From: Rhodanobacter sp.
GTDB taxonomy: Bacteria; Pseudomonadota; Gammaproteobacteria; Xanthomonadales; Rhodanobacteraceae
Assembly: GCA_040371205.1 (NCBI GenBank)
Contig: AP031382.1
Location: 3,407,562-3,471,561, forward strand
Length of the DNA: 64,000 nt
Direction: 5' to 3'
The notes beneath the pieces were generated by a model. That model had not been told where the DNA came from. It saw only the letters and a list, made by a program, of their open reading frames with translations, and did no database searches. The translations under genes and the position numbers were made by a program. Positions 18,815-30,006 of the stretch are shown here, one piece after another. Within the stretch, counting starts at the first letter, position 1. Every line of letters starts with the position of its first letter.

Positions 18815-18850
18815 GGGTGTTCCTGGGTCGGACGCGAAGTTTGGCCGCCT

Positions 18851-18886
18851 ATTGTAGCCGAGCCGTCGCGGATGGGCTGTTACAAT
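18851..18886. promoter_or_regulatory. Divergent speE/speA promoter region with mirrored TACAAT boxes
   Basis: ATTGTA at 18851-18856 is a minus-strand TACAAT, suited as the -10 of speE with a leader of about 30 nt. TACAAT at 18881-18886 is a plus-strand -10 for speA with a leader of about 135 nt. The two are mirror images, 24 bp apart, flanked by GCC and GGC. No good -35 is visible for either. The assignment is by pattern only. Confidence 0.4.
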
Positions 18887-19026
18887 GCCGCTTCCGGCCC
18901 GCCCAGCGCGCCGGCTGGTGCGATCGGCCCCGCGGCGTGCGAGGCTTCCGGCCCTTCGTGCTCATTCGCGTCAAGGCTCGCCGCTGCGACGACATGCCCT
19001 TTCCGTTTGCACAAGGAGACATTCCC

Positions 19027-20925
19027 ATGTCGAAGCCCTGGACTGTGGCCGATGCCCGCCACACCTATGCCGTAGCCCACTGGGGCGACGGCTACGTCGA
19101 CGTCGATGCGGCCGGCGACATCGCGATACGCCCGCACGGCGCGCGCGGCCCGGCGCTGTCGCTGCCGGCCATCGTGGAGCGCGCCCGCGGCGAAGGCCTG
19201 CGCTTGCCGCTGCTGGTGCGCTTCCCCGACATCCTCGCCGACCGCCTCGCGCGCCTGCAGGCGGCGTTCGCCAAGGCCATCGGCGAGTGGAACTACGCGG
19301 GCGGCTATACGGCCATCTACCCGATCAAGGTGAACCAGCAGCGCGGCGTGGCCGGCGAACTGGTGGCCGCGGGCGCGGAAGGCTTCGGCCTGGAGGCCGG
19401 CTCCAAACCCGAACTGATGGCGGTGCTGGCGATGGCGCGGCCCGGTTCCATCGTGATCTGCAACGGCTACAAGGACCGCGAATACATCCGCCTGGCGCTG
19501 ATCGGCAAGAAGCTCGGCCTGCGCGTGCACATCGTGATCGAGAAGCTGTCCGAGCTCGACCACGTGTTCGCCGAAGCGAAGGCGCTCGGTGTCGAGCCCT
19601 TGCTCGGCGTGCGCGTGCGGTTGGCCTCCATCGGCGCCGGCAAGTGGCAGAACACCGGCGGCGACAAGGGCAAGTTCGGGTTGTCGCCGGCGCAAACGCT
19701 TGCCTTGATAGAACGGCTGGAAGCGGCCGGGCTCAAGCACACGCTGAAGCTGCAGCACTTCCACATGGGCTCGCAGATCTCCAACGTTCGCGACATCGCC
19801 AACGGCATGCGCGAGGCTTCGCGCTACTTCGTCGAGCTGTCGCGGCTGGGCGTGCCGCTGGAGATCGTCGATGTGGGCGGCGGCCTGGGCGTGGACTACG
19901 AAGGTTCGCGCTCGCGCAGCCACAACTCGATCAACTATTCCATCGAGCAGTACGCCGCCACCATCGTGCAATCGCTGGCCGAGGCGGCGGACGCGGCCCA
20001 TCTGCCGGCGCCGCACATCCTCACCGAGGCGGGCCGCGCGATGACCGCGCACCACGCCGTGCTGGTGGTCAACGTCAGCGAGGTGGAGGAGGTGCCGCAA
20101 GGCGCGATCCCCGCGCCAGGCAACGACGAGCCGGCCGTGCTGCGCCGCCTGCGCGAGGTACACGCCGAACTCGATGCGCGCCCCGCGCTGGAATTGTTCC
20201 ACGAGGCCCAGCACCACCTCGCCGAAGGCCAGGCGCTCTATGCGCTGGGCCAGCTCGCGCTGGCCGACCGCGCGCACCTGGACGACATGTACTACGCCAT
20301 CGCCAATGCGGTGCGCGCCCGCCTGCTGCCCGGCGAGCGCTCGCATCGCGCTGCGCTGGACGAGCTGGACGAGAAGCTGGTGGACAAGTATTTCGTCAAC
20401 TTCTCGGTGTTCGAGTCGGTGCCGGACATCTGGGCGATCGAGCAGATCTTCCCGATCGCGCCGATCGCGCGGCTGGACGAGCAGCCCACGCGGCGCGGCG
20501 TGATCGTCGATCTCACCTGCGACTCCGACGGCCGCATCGACCACTACGTGGACGCCGAAGGCGTGGACGTCTCGCTGCCGCTGCACGCGCTCAAGGACGG
20601 CGAGAGCTACCGCCTCGGCATCTTCATGGTCGGCGCCTACCAGGAGACGCTGGGCGACATCCACAACCTGTTCGGCGACACCGACGCCGTGAACGTGCGC
20701 GTGGACGGCGACGGCTGGATGTTCGCGCACAAGCGCCGCGGCGACACCACCGACCTGATGCTGGACTACGTGGGCTACGACCTCACCGCGCTGCGCGCCA
20801 GCTACCGCGAGCGCATCGCCGCCGCAGGCGTCGCCGGCAGCGAGGCCGAGGCGCTCTACGCCACGCTGGACGGCGGCCTCACCGCCTACACCTATCTCGC
20901 CGACGACGTGCGCCGCAACGCCTAG
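19027..20925 (+). CDS. speA: Biosynthetic arginine decarboxylase
   Basis: A 632-residue PLP-dependent decarboxylase (E. coli 658) that converts arginine to agmatine for polyamine synthesis. The PLP lysine is Lys101 in YPIKVNQQ. Other hallmarks are GLEAGSKPELMAV, HFHMGSQISN, VDVGGGLGVDYEG and LTCDSDGRIDHYVD. The ATG at 19027 has AAGGAGA at ideal distance. Its TAG stop overlaps the TAG of ntrC on the other strand in the tetranucleotide CTAG. Confidence 0.96.
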   Translation: MSKPWTVADARHTYAVAHWGDGYVDVDAAGDIAIRPHGARGPALSLPAIVERARGEGLRLPLLVRFPDILADRLARLQAAFAKAIGEWNYAGGYTAIYPIKVNQQRGVAGELVAAGAEGFGLEAGSKPELMAVLAMARPGSIVICNGYKDREYIRLALIGKKLGLRVHIVIEKLSELDHVFAEAKALGVEPLLGVRVRLASIGAGKWQNTGGDKGKFGLSPAQTLALIERLEAAGLKHTLKLQHFHMGSQISNVRDIANGMREASRYFVELSRLGVPLEIVDVGGGLGVDYEGSRSRSHNSINYSIEQYAATIVQSLAEAADAAHLPAPHILTEAGRAMTAHHAVLVVNVSEVEEVPQGAIPAPGNDEPAVLRRLREVHAELDARPALELFHEAQHHLAEGQALYALGQLALADRAHLDDMYYAIANAVRARLLPGERSHRAALDELDEKLVDKYFVNFSVFESVPDIWAIEQIFPIAPIARLDEQPTRRGVIVDLTCDSDGRIDHYVDAEGVDVSLPLHALKDGESYRLGIFMVGAYQETLGDIHNLFGDTDAVNVRVDGDGWMFAHKRRGDTTDLMLDYVGYDLTALRASYRERIAAAGVAGSEAEALYATLDGGLTAYTYLADDVRRNA

Positions 20926-22301
20926 CGCCGACGCTCCCGCGAGGCGCCCAGCTTGCGCGTGAGCGTGTTGCGGCCCACGCCCAGCGCCATGGCGGCGTTC
21001 TGCCGGTGGCCGTCGTGCGCGGCCAGCGCCGCTTCCAGCAACACGCGATCCAGCGTTTCGCGGGCGCGGGCATGGATGTCGGCTTCGCCGTCGGCCAGCG
21101 CCTGCGTGGCCCAGGCGCGCAAGGCGTCGCTCCAGTCGCCCGCGATGCCCGGCGACGGCGAAGCGCCGAGATCGGCAGGCAGGATCTCCGCGCCGGGGGC
21201 GATCACGGCGAGGCGGCGGCAAAGATTCTCCAGCTCGCGCACGTTGCCAGGGAAATCGCGCTGCGCCAGCGCCTTCAGCGTGGCCTTGGCGTAGCGCTTG
21301 GGCGCCAGCTTGAGTTCCTGCGCGGCGACGGCCAGGAAATGCTGCGCCAGCAGGGGGATGTCGGTGCGCCGTTCGCGCAGCGACGGCAGCGCGATGCGCA
21401 CCACGTCGAGGCGGTGCTTGAGGTCGGCACGAAATTGTCCGCCGGCCACGCGCGCATCGAGGTCCTGGTGGGTGGCGGCAATGATGCGCACGTTGCAGCG
21501 GATCAGCTCGCGCCCGCCCACGCGGTAGAACTCGCCGCCGGCCAGTACGCGCAGCAGGCGCGTCTGCAGGGCCAGCGGCATGTCGCCGATTTCGTCGAGG
21601 AACAGCGTGCCGCCTTCGGCCTGCTCGAAGCGCCCGGACACGCGCCGTGTGGCGCCGGTGAAGGCGCCGGCCTCATGACCGAACAGCTCGCTCTCGAGCA
21701 GGTCGGCGGGAATCGCCGCGGTGTTGAGCGCCACGAAGGGCCGCTCGCGCCGCGCGCTTTCCTCGTGCAGCGCGCGCGCCACCAACTCCTTGCCGGTGCC
21801 GGTTTCGCCGGTGACCAGCACGTTGAGGTCGCTGGCCGCCACGCGACCGATCAGGCGGAACACTTCGCGCATCGCCGCGCTCTCGCCGAGCAGCGCATGC
21901 GTGGGCGCCGGTGCCGGCGCGGCCGGCGCGGCGGACCGCTCGCGGTCGGCCAGCACGCGGCGCACGGTGGCCACCGCCTGGTCGAGGTCGAAGGGCTTGG
22001 CGAGGTAATCCGCCGCGCCGGCGCGGTAGGCCGCGGCGGTGGTGGCCACGTCGGTGAACGCGCTCATCACGATCACCGGCCCGATGCCCTGCGACTGCAG
22101 CTCTTCGAGCAAAGCCAGCCCGCTTTCGCCGGGCATGCGCACGTCGGTCAGCAGCAGCGCCGGGCGCGACTTGCGCATGGCGGCGCGCACCGCGTCCGCC
22201 GCGTCGAACTCGCGTACCGCGAGGCCGGCGTCGCGCAATGCCGCCGCCAGCACGAAGCGCACGCCGCGGTCGTCGTCGGCGATCCAGATGTCGTTACCCA
22301 T
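20922..22301 (-). CDS. ntrC: NtrC-like sigma54-dependent response regulator
   Basis: A 459-residue regulator with three domains: receiver (1-115) with phospho-acceptor Asp53 in [12 protein letters not shown]+ ATPase with Walker A GETGTGKE (165-172) and the sigma54 contact loop GAFTGA (212-217); and a C-terminal Fis-type helix-turn-helix ([20 protein letters not shown]). Domain order and length fit NtrC (E. coli 469). It overlaps the upstream ntrB gene by 8 nt. glnA is not adjacent, unlike in enterobacteria. Confidence 0.93.
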   Translation of the reverse strand: MGNDIWIADDDRGVRFVLAAALRDAGLAVREFDAADAVRAAMRKSRPALLLTDVRMPGESGLALLEELQSQGIGPVIVMSAFTDVATTAAAYRAGAADYLAKPFDLDQAVATVRRVLADRERSAAPAAPAPAPTHALLGESAAMREVFRLIGRVAASDLNVLVTGETGTGKELVARALHEESARRERPFVALNTAAIPADLLESELFGHEAGAFTGATRRVSGRFEQAEGGTLFLDEIGDMPLALQTRLLRVLAGGEFYRVGGRELIRCNVRIIAATHQDLDARVAGGQFRADLKHRLDVVRIALPSLRERRTDIPLLAQHFLAVAAQELKLAPKRYAKATLKALAQRDFPGNVRELENLCRRLAVIAPGAEILPADLGASPSPGIAGDWSDALRAWATQALADGEADIHARARETLDRVLLEAALAAHDGHRQNAAMALGVGRNTLTRKLGASRERRR

Positions 22302-23304
22302 GCGCACGCTCCAGCGGCAGGTACAGCGAAAACACCGTCTCGCCCGGCCGGCTGGCGCAGCGCAGCTCGCCGCCGTGTTCGCGGGCGATTTCGCGCGACA
22401 GCGCCAGGCCCAGGCCGGTACCGTCGGCACGGCCGGAGACCAGCGGCTCGAACAACGTATCGTGCAGCTCCGCGGGCACGCCGGGACCGTCGTCGATCAC
22501 GTCCACGCGCAAGGCGCTGCGCAGCATCCGCGCGCCTGCGCGCACGCCGTGCTCGGCGCGCGTGCGCAGCACCAGCGTGCGTGCGCCGGCCTCCACCGCG
22601 TTGCGCGCTAGGTTGAGCAGCACTTGCTGCAGCCGGTCCGCATCGCCGCGCACGTCGGGCAGGCTGGGATCGTAGTCGTGGCGCAGCCGCGGCGGCCTGG
22701 GCTCGGCCTGCAGCAGCTCGCTCAGGCGGTCGAGCAATTGATGGATGCCCACCGCACCCAGCCGTGCGGCGCCGTCGTGGTGCAGCAGCCGGTTCGCCAG
22801 CGCGGCGAGGCGATCCGCCTCGTCGATGATCAAGCCGGCCAGCGCCTGCAACTCCGCGCCATCGACGCGGCGCTGCAACAGCTGCGCCGCGCCGCGCAGG
22901 CCGGCCAGCGGATTCTTCACTTCGTGCGCAAAGCCGCGCAGCGTGGCGGACAGCGGCGACACGTTGCGGGAACGCTCGGTCAACGCATGCACTTCAACCC
23001 GCAGCCCGCCTTCGCCGTCCGGTTGCAGGCCGACGTCGGCTTCGATCGTGCGTTCGTCGAGCGTGCTGAGCGTGGCCTCGCGCAATTGCACGAAGCGCGA
23101 CTCCTCCAGCGCGCGCTGCGCCTGCGCCAGGTCGCCGGTTGCGCACAGCCACAGCGCCAGCGGCTGGCCGGCCGCGCCGCGCATGCCGCTGCCCAGCAAC
23201 TCCGCCAGCGCGCCATTGAGCCAGCGCACGCGCAGGCCGGCATCGACCGAAGCCACCCCGGTCGCCAACTGTTCCGCCCACGCCTGCCATGCCTTGTCAT
23301 GCAT
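22294..23304 (-). CDS. ntrB: NtrB-like nitrogen-sensing histidine kinase
   Basis: A 336-residue soluble kinase: N-terminal PAS-like domain (1-115), dimerisation/phosphotransfer helix with His127 in GFAHEVKNPLAG, and an ATPase domain with NLARNAVEAGA, DDGPGVP and GTGLGLALSREIA. No membrane segments, as in NtrB (349 in E. coli). It should respond to PII and phosphorylate the NtrC homologue encoded directly downstream. The ATG at 23304 fits the family; the frame opens further upstream toward the tRNA. Confidence 0.92.
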   Translation of the reverse strand: MHDKAWQAWAEQLATGVASVDAGLRVRWLNGALAELLGSGMRGAAGQPLALWLCATGDLAQAQRALEESRFVQLREATLSTLDERTIEADVGLQPDGEGGLRVEVHALTERSRNVSPLSATLRGFAHEVKNPLAGLRGAAQLLQRRVDGAELQALAGLIIDEADRLAALANRLLHHDGAARLGAVGIHQLLDRLSELLQAEPRPPRLRHDYDPSLPDVRGDADRLQQVLLNLARNAVEAGARTLVLRTRAEHGVRAGARMLRSALRVDVIDDGPGVPAELHDTLFEPLVSGRADGTGLGLALSREIAREHGGELRCASRPGETVFSLYLPLERAHG

Positions 23305-23358
23305 TGCACCATCATGGAACGCGCGCCCAAGTGGTGCAATAGCGGGAATGCCCTGATC

Positions 23359-23431
<73 letters not shown>

Positions 23432-23637
23432 ATGAAGGCACCGCCCATGGCGTGGCGGGTTGTGCATGGTAGCGGGAGGGCCAGATATGCGCCAAGCGGA
23501 TGGCGTTGCCATGCGAGCGAACGGCAGCGTGCCGACCTGGCCGCAAACATGCGGGGCTGAGCTTGATCGCATGCCAACGCCCTTGTACGGGCACATGCGT
23601 TGCGGGCGCGCACCGCCATCGTTCGATGCGACTTTTC

Positions 23638-23688
23638 TTGCTTGCGCCAAAGGCTGGGCGTATAGTTACGCGTAACGTTACGCCTAAC
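23638..23688 (+). promoter_or_regulatory. Promoter with tandem 12-bp palindromic operators upstream of the DUF2170 gene
   Basis: A -35 TTGCTT (23638-23643), a 17-bp spacer and a -10 TATAGT (23661-23666) form a good sigma70 promoter. Overlapping the -10 and running over the start site are two head-to-tail 12-mers: GTTACGCGTAAC (23665-23676, a perfect palindrome) and GTTACGCCTAAC (23677-23688, one mismatch). A tandem palindrome at this place is typical of repression by a ribbon-helix-helix protein. Confidence 0.65.
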
Positions 23689-23709
23689 CTATGTGCAGGA
23701 AATCAATCC

Positions 23710-24312
23710 ATGGCCGGTAGCAGGCATCTCAGCCCGGGCGCGAAGCGGCAGAAGGCCCTGCGCGAACGGATGAGCACGATGGGCATGACGATTCCACGCA
23801 TCTACATGTCGGCGGACGAGCAGGCGATGGTGCGGACCCTCCTGCGCCATTGCCGCGGCGAGCGCACCGAACAGTTGATCGCGGGCATGGATTTTTCGCG
23901 CACGCACGCGAAGTGGACTGCGCCGCAATTGTTCGAGGCGCTCCAGGCGGATACCGCCCGGCACGATGCGCTGGCCGACATCCGCCTCGAGGGCATGCCG
24001 CCGGCCGTCGAACTGGCGCTGGCGCGCTACGGCCGGCAGCCGGTGCGGCTGAGCGTGAACGACGAGGAGATTTTCGTGACGACGGTGCTTTGCCGGAAGG
24101 GCGCGGTGAAACAACCGGCGCGCTTCAACGAGGCCTGCCTTCGTCTGGGGCCGACGCTGCCACTGTCAAACGTGGGGCTGGTCGGCAATGACTACATCCT
24201 GTACGGCCAGCTCTCGGCGCATTCGCCGCTGGCCAACATCGTCGAGGAACTCGACGTGTTGGGCCGCAACGCGGCGGAATCGCTGAACGCGCTGTCCGCA
24301 CTGATTCGCTGA
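23710..24312 (+). CDS. YjfI/DUF2170 family protein with predicted ribbon-helix-helix N-terminus
   Basis: A 200-residue protein. The first ~55 residues are basic and contain MTIPRIYMS, a short strand, followed by the helix ADEQAMVRTLLRHCR; this looks like a ribbon-helix-helix DNA-binding unit. Residues about 90-200 match DUF2170 (YjfI) with LPLSNVGLVGNDYILYGQLSA and NIVEELDVLGRNAAESLNAL. The ATG at 23710 has CAGGAA upstream. YjfI proteins occur with PspA-like and membrane-stress genes; function is not established. The tandem operator at its own promoter suggests autoregulation. An SPFH protein gene follows after 250 nt. Confidence 0.7.
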   Translation: MAGSRHLSPGAKRQKALRERMSTMGMTIPRIYMSADEQAMVRTLLRHCRGERTEQLIAGMDFSRTHAKWTAPQLFEALQADTARHDALADIRLEGMPPAVELALARYGRQPVRLSVNDEEIFVTTVLCRKGAVKQPARFNEACLRLGPTLPLSNVGLVGNDYILYGQLSAHSPLANIVEELDVLGRNAAESLNALSALIR

Positions 24313-24515
24313 GGCGTGCTGCCATGCTTCGCTCCACTCTCGAGTACCCGACAGGCTGCCCCGCCGTGCATGGCGCAAGGCACCTGAAACCACGGGCGCA
24401 CGGCACGGGATAACCGCCCGCTCCCCTTGCAACGACTTTATCCGCCGACGGCCCGTGCCGTCGCGACGGACGCGCGCCCGCGACCGAACGCGGACGACGC
24501 GCCCCCCTTCCACGC

Positions 24516-24538
24516 TTGCCCGGCGCCGTGCCGGGCAA
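24516..24538 (+). other. Leader hairpin 25 nt before the SPFH gene
   Basis: TTGCCCGGC (24516-24524) pairs perfectly with 24530-24538 around a 5-nt loop. It lies just upstream of the AAGGA-type ribosome-binding site of the flotillin-like gene. It could be a terminator-like attenuator or an mRNA stabiliser. The rest of the 250-nt gap after the DUF2170 gene shows no gene or clear promoter. Confidence 0.4.
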
Positions 24539-24562
24539 CTCCCTACACAAGGACTTGCCATC

Positions 24563-26557
24563 ATGACCTGGCTCATAGCGACGGCGGCTGCCGTCATCGT
24601 GCTCGCGCTGCTGGTGTATGCCTCCAACGCCATCGTCTACATCCCCAATGACCGCGTCGGCATCGTCGAGCGGCTGTGGGGCGCGCCTTCGCTGTCCGAA
24701 GGGCTGATCGCCCTGAAGGGCGAGGTGGGCTTCCAGCCGCAGGTGCTGCGCGGCGGCCTGCATTACTTCTTCCCGTTCCAGTACCGCGTGCACAAGGAGG
24801 ATCTGGTCACCATCCCGCAGGGCGAAATCGGCTACGTGTTCGCCCGCGACGGCAAGGATCTGGCCGACGGCCAGGCGCTGGGCCGCAACGTGGACGGCGG
24901 CATCGTCGACGTCGCGGCGTTTCTGCGCGGCGGCGGCCAGAAAGGCCCGCAACGCACCATCCTGCGCGAGGGCACCTATGCGCTGAACTTGGCGCAGTTC
25001 GCCATCATCACCGCCAACCGCGTGCATGGCCTGCTGCTGTCGCGCGAGGAGGCCGACACCATCGCCAAGATGGGCGCGGTGCTGAACGAGCGCCGCGGCT
25101 TCTCGCCGGTGGTGATCGTCAGCGGCCAGGCCCGCGGCGGCACCGAAGACACCACCAACGACTTGCTCGGCGTGGTCACCGTGCACGATGGCCCGGTGCT
25201 GCCGCCGGACGAGATCGTGGCGCCGCGCGTCGGCCAGGACCCGACCAACGTGGCCACGTTCCACAACAACTTCCAGAACATCGACGCGTTCCTGCGCGCC
25301 GGCGGCAACCGCGGCTGCCAGCACCAGGTGCTGGTGGAAGGCACGTATTACATCAACCGGCTGTTCGCGACGGTGGACTTCATTCCCAAGACCGTGGTGC
25401 CGGTGGGCTCGGTCGGCGTGGTCGTGTCCTACATCGGCCGCACCGGCGCGGACCGCTCGGGCGAGGGCTATTCGCACGGCGAGCTGGTCGACAACGACTG
25501 CCGCGGCGTGTGGAAGGAGCCGCTGCTGCCCGGCAAGTACGCGTTCAACACCTACGCCGGCAAGATCCAGCTGGTGCCGACTACCAACTTCATCCTCAAG
25601 TGGATGCCGGAGGTGACCGACCTGCACAAGTTCGACGAGAACCTCACCGAGGTCTCGCTGATCACCAAGGATGCGTTCGAGCCGCTGCTGCCGTTGTCGG
25701 TGGTGGTGCACATCGACTACCGCAAGGCGCCGCTGGTGGTGCAGCGCTTCGGCGACATCAAGCGGCTGGTCGACCAGACGCTGGACCCGATGGTCAGCGC
25801 GTACTTCAAGAACATCGGCCAGACCAAGACGCTGATCCAGCTGATCCAGGACCGGGCGGCGATCCAGATGCAGGCCGGCGAGGAGATGAAGGAACGTTTC
25901 GCCGCCTACAACCTGGAGCTGCAGGAGGTGCTGATCGGCACACCGCACGGCAGCGCCGGCAACGCGTCCGGTGCGCGCATCGACACCATCCTCAACCAGC
26001 TGCGCGACCGCCAGGTGGCGATCGAGCAGGTGGCCACCTACGAACTGCAGGAGCAATCGGCGGTGAAGGAGCGTTCGTTGCGCGAGGCCCGGGCCACCAC
26101 CGACATCCAGGCCGAACTGACCAACTCGTCGATCCAGATCGCGATCAAGAAGAACGTCGGCGAGGCCGCCGTGGTGGAAGCCAACAAGCGCGCCGAGGTG
26201 ATCGGCATCAACGCCGACGCCGAACGCCGCCGGCTCACCGCCGAAGGCGACGGCAAGGCCTCGGCGATCGCCGCGGTCGGCAAGGCGGAAGCCTCGGCGA
26301 TCCAGGCCAAGTCGCAGGCGCTGACCGGCGAAGGCGCGCGGCTGCAGCTGATCAACACGCTGGGCTCGCAGTTCGCCGAGGCGATCCGCGACGGCCAGAT
26401 CGCCATCGTGCCGAAGATCGCGCTGGGCGGCGAAGGCGGCGGCCAGGGCATCGGTTCGCTGATCCAGCTGGCCAGCTCGCTGCTGGCCGAGCAGGCGGAC
26501 GCCGGACTCGCCGACGCCAACGTTCGTCCGGCAGCGGGAAACAGCGCACAGGCTTGA
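24563..26557 (+). CDS. Flotillin-like SPFH/band-7 membrane protein
   Basis: A 664-residue protein. It has an N-terminal membrane segment (TWLIATAAAVIVLALLVYA), an SPFH domain opening with IPNDRVGIVERLWG, and a second SPFH-like region around residues 280-420. A long charged coiled coil rich in Ala/Glu (about 480-600) includes EANKRAEVIGINADAERR and AEGDGKASAIAAVGKAEA. A Gly-rich C-terminal tail follows. Flotillins scaffold ordered membrane microdomains. It is longer than typical YqiK. AAGGA precedes the ATG. The DUF2170 gene upstream on the same strand suggests a joint membrane-stress role. Confidence 0.85.
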   Translation: MTWLIATAAAVIVLALLVYASNAIVYIPNDRVGIVERLWGAPSLSEGLIALKGEVGFQPQVLRGGLHYFFPFQYRVHKEDLVTIPQGEIGYVFARDGKDLADGQALGRNVDGGIVDVAAFLRGGGQKGPQRTILREGTYALNLAQFAIITANRVHGLLLSREEADTIAKMGAVLNERRGFSPVVIVSGQARGGTEDTTNDLLGVVTVHDGPVLPPDEIVAPRVGQDPTNVATFHNNFQNIDAFLRAGGNRGCQHQVLVEGTYYINRLFATVDFIPKTVVPVGSVGVVVSYIGRTGADRSGEGYSHGELVDNDCRGVWKEPLLPGKYAFNTYAGKIQLVPTTNFILKWMPEVTDLHKFDENLTEVSLITKDAFEPLLPLSVVVHIDYRKAPLVVQRFGDIKRLVDQTLDPMVSAYFKNIGQTKTLIQLIQDRAAIQMQAGEEMKERFAAYNLELQEVLIGTPHGSAGNASGARIDTILNQLRDRQVAIEQVATYELQEQSAVKERSLREARATTDIQAELTNSSIQIAIKKNVGEAAVVEANKRAEVIGINADAERRRLTAEGDGKASAIAAVGKAEASAIQAKSQALTGEGARLQLINTLGSQFAEAIRDGQIAIVPKIALGGEGGGQGIGSLIQLASSLLAEQADAGLADANVRPAAGNSAQA

Positions 26558-26613
26558 ACCCGCACCGGGCCGGGGCCGCGGTGATCCGGCAGCGGGAGCG
26601 GCACGGCAAGTAC

Positions 26614-26645
26614 GCACAGGCCGGACAGGAATGCCCGGCCTGTGC
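26614..26645. terminator. Hairpin between convergent SPFH and cytochrome b561 genes
   Basis: GCACAGGCCGG (26614-26624) pairs perfectly with 26635-26645 around a 10-nt loop, in the gap between two convergent genes. A bidirectional terminator is likely, though neither side has a strong T-run. Confidence 0.5.
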
Positions 26646-26677
26646 GCAGCGGCCCGCGGAACCGTGTGGACGGCGCG

Positions 26678-27244
26678 TCAATCCGGCTTCGCGTCCGCCA
26701 GCATGCGTTTCAGCACGCCGTCCTTGATGGCGTAGTGGTGGTACAGGGCGACTGCGGCGTGCAGTCCGGCCAGCACGACGATGGTCCAGCCGACCACGTC
26801 GTGCAGGTTGCCGAAGGTATGCGACAGGTCCCGGCGGCGCTCGCTGGCGAAGCGCCACGGGAACAGCCCGAAGAACTGGAACGTTTCGGCCTGCGCCCAG
26901 CGCCAGGCGATGCCGAGGATCACCTGCGCCGCCAGCAGCAGGTAGAGCAGGTGATGCATGGCCTTGGCCGCGACGCCCTGGAGGCCTTCCACGGCCAGCG
27001 GCAACCGGCGGCCCCGCGTCATGCGCCAGCCCAACCGCAGCACCAGCACCACGGCCAGCACGATGCCCAACGAAATGTGCAGCGACTCCATCGGCTTGCG
27101 CACGTCGCGGGGAAAGAAGTCCCAAACCATGGCCAACGCGAAAAGCACGACCACCAGCACCGCGGTGAGCCAGTGCAGGACGATGGTGGCGCGGTCGTAG
27201 CGTGGCACCGTAGTGTTTGCCGCATCAGTGGATGACATGTGCAT
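26678..27244 (-). CDS. Cytochrome b561 family protein
   Basis: A 188-residue membrane di-heme cytochrome with four hydrophobic helices. Heme-ligand histidines are seen in ATIVLHWLTA (helix 1), MESLHISLGIVL (helix 2) and HDVVGWTIVVLAGLHAAVALYHHY (helices 3-4). The ending LKRMLADAKPD is typical of bacterial YodB/CybB proteins. They pass electrons between quinol and other membrane carriers, or to superoxide in CybB. The ATG at 27244 or the in-frame ATG two codons later could be the start. Confidence 0.9.
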   Translation of the reverse strand: MHMSSTDAANTTVPRYDRATIVLHWLTAVLVVVLFALAMVWDFFPRDVRKPMESLHISLGIVLAVVLVLRLGWRMTRGRRLPLAVEGLQGVAAKAMHHLLYLLLAAQVILGIAWRWAQAETFQFFGLFPWRFASERRRDLSHTFGNLHDVVGWTIVVLAGLHAAVALYHHYAIKDGVLKRMLADAKPD

Positions 27245-27384
27245 GTGGCCTGGAAGTTGGATGGCGTATGTCCGGCTGGGCGCTGCGCGGGCTTCGGCAC
27301 GTTGCCGGCGGCCCGCATTGCATGCTAGCCGGCGAAGCTTTGGCGCTTCTGAGCCGCACGGGGGTGCATTCCGCCCGCCGGAAA

Positions 27385-27414
27385 CGACGACGGCCGCTTG
27401 CGCGGCCGTCGTCG
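27385..27414 (-). terminator. rpoD terminator
   Basis: A 13-bp perfect stem (CGACGACGGCCGC and its complement) with a 4-nt loop. Read on the minus strand it lies 25 nt after the rpoD stop and is followed by TTT. This is a good intrinsic terminator for rpoD. Confidence 0.75.
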
Positions 27415-27438
27415 GCATTCCGTCCCGGCGCCGCGGAA

Positions 27439-29310
<1,872 letters not shown>

Positions 29311-29342
29311 TCACCGACCGCCGCAGGGTTCAAGAACCGGAC

Positions 29343-29348
29343 ATTATA
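29343..29348 (-). promoter_or_regulatory. -10 box of the rpoD promoter
   Basis: The minus strand reads TATAAT, a perfect -10, 33 nt before the rpoD start codon. At a 17-bp spacing the -35 would be GGTCAA, which is weak. The predicted leader is about 26 nt. Confidence 0.55.
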
Positions 29349-29456
29349 GCGATGTGCTGCTTTTTTGACCAGATTTCAAGTCCGGAAAAATCCCCGCGGG
29401 GGACGCAAAAATCGCGCCAGATCGAGGGCTTGCGCCGCACTTGATGCAAGGCACCG

Positions 29457-29897
29457 TCAACCGGTGTCGAGCCGGAAGGTCACCGGCCCGTCGTTGACCA
29501 GACTCACCACCATATGGGCGCCGAAGCGCCCGGTTTCCACCTGCGGGTGCGCGGCGCGCGCCAATTCCAGCAAGCGCTCGAACCAGCGCCGGCCGTGTTC
29601 GGGCGGCGCCGCGCCGGTGAAGCTGGGACGCATGCCGGAACGGGTATCGGCGGCAAGGGTGAACTGGCTCACCAGCAGCAGGCCGCCGCCGGTATCGGCC
29701 AACGAGCGGTTCATCTTGCCGGCGGCGTCGCCGAACACGCGATAGCCGAGCAACCGTTGCAGCATGCGCTGCGCCTCGCGCTCGCCGTCGTGCGGCTCCA
29801 CCGCCACCAGGGCAAGCAGCCCGGCATCGATGGCCCCCACGGACTCGCCATCGACCTCGACACGGGCGGACAGCACACGCTGGATCAGGGCGATCAT
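29457..29897 (-). CDS. dtd: D-aminoacyl-tRNA deacylase
   Basis: A 146-residue protein (E. coli Dtd 145) that hydrolyses D-amino acids mischarged on tRNA. The start [18 protein letters not shown], the block [21 protein letters not shown] containing the active-site segment, and [11 protein letters not shown] at the C-terminus match the family closely. The ATG at 29897 is the family start. It stands alone between rpoD and a damaged VOC gene. Confidence 0.95.
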   Translation of the reverse strand: MIALIQRVLSARVEVDGESVGAIDAGLLALVAVEPHDGEREAQRMLQRLLGYRVFGDAAGKMNRSLADTGGGLLLVSQFTLAADTRSGMRPSFTGAAPPEHGRRWFERLLELARAAHPQVETGRFGAHMVVSLVNDGPVTFRLDTG

Positions 29898-30006
29898 GTC
29901 GACTCCGCGACGGGGGCGCACAGCATAGCGAAGAACCGCGGTACGGAGGCTACGGCAGGCGCCGCCAGCGCGCGATGCGGAGCGTGGCGTCGCTTGCCGG
30001 CGCACC

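Noticed and set aside
18885-22616. A 1243-codon open frame on the plus strand across speA and opposite ntrC/ntrB
   Set aside because: It is a shadow: high GC leaves alternative frames open. Its translation is Arg/Ala/Gly-rich without any motif, while speA and ntrBC in other frames are clear.
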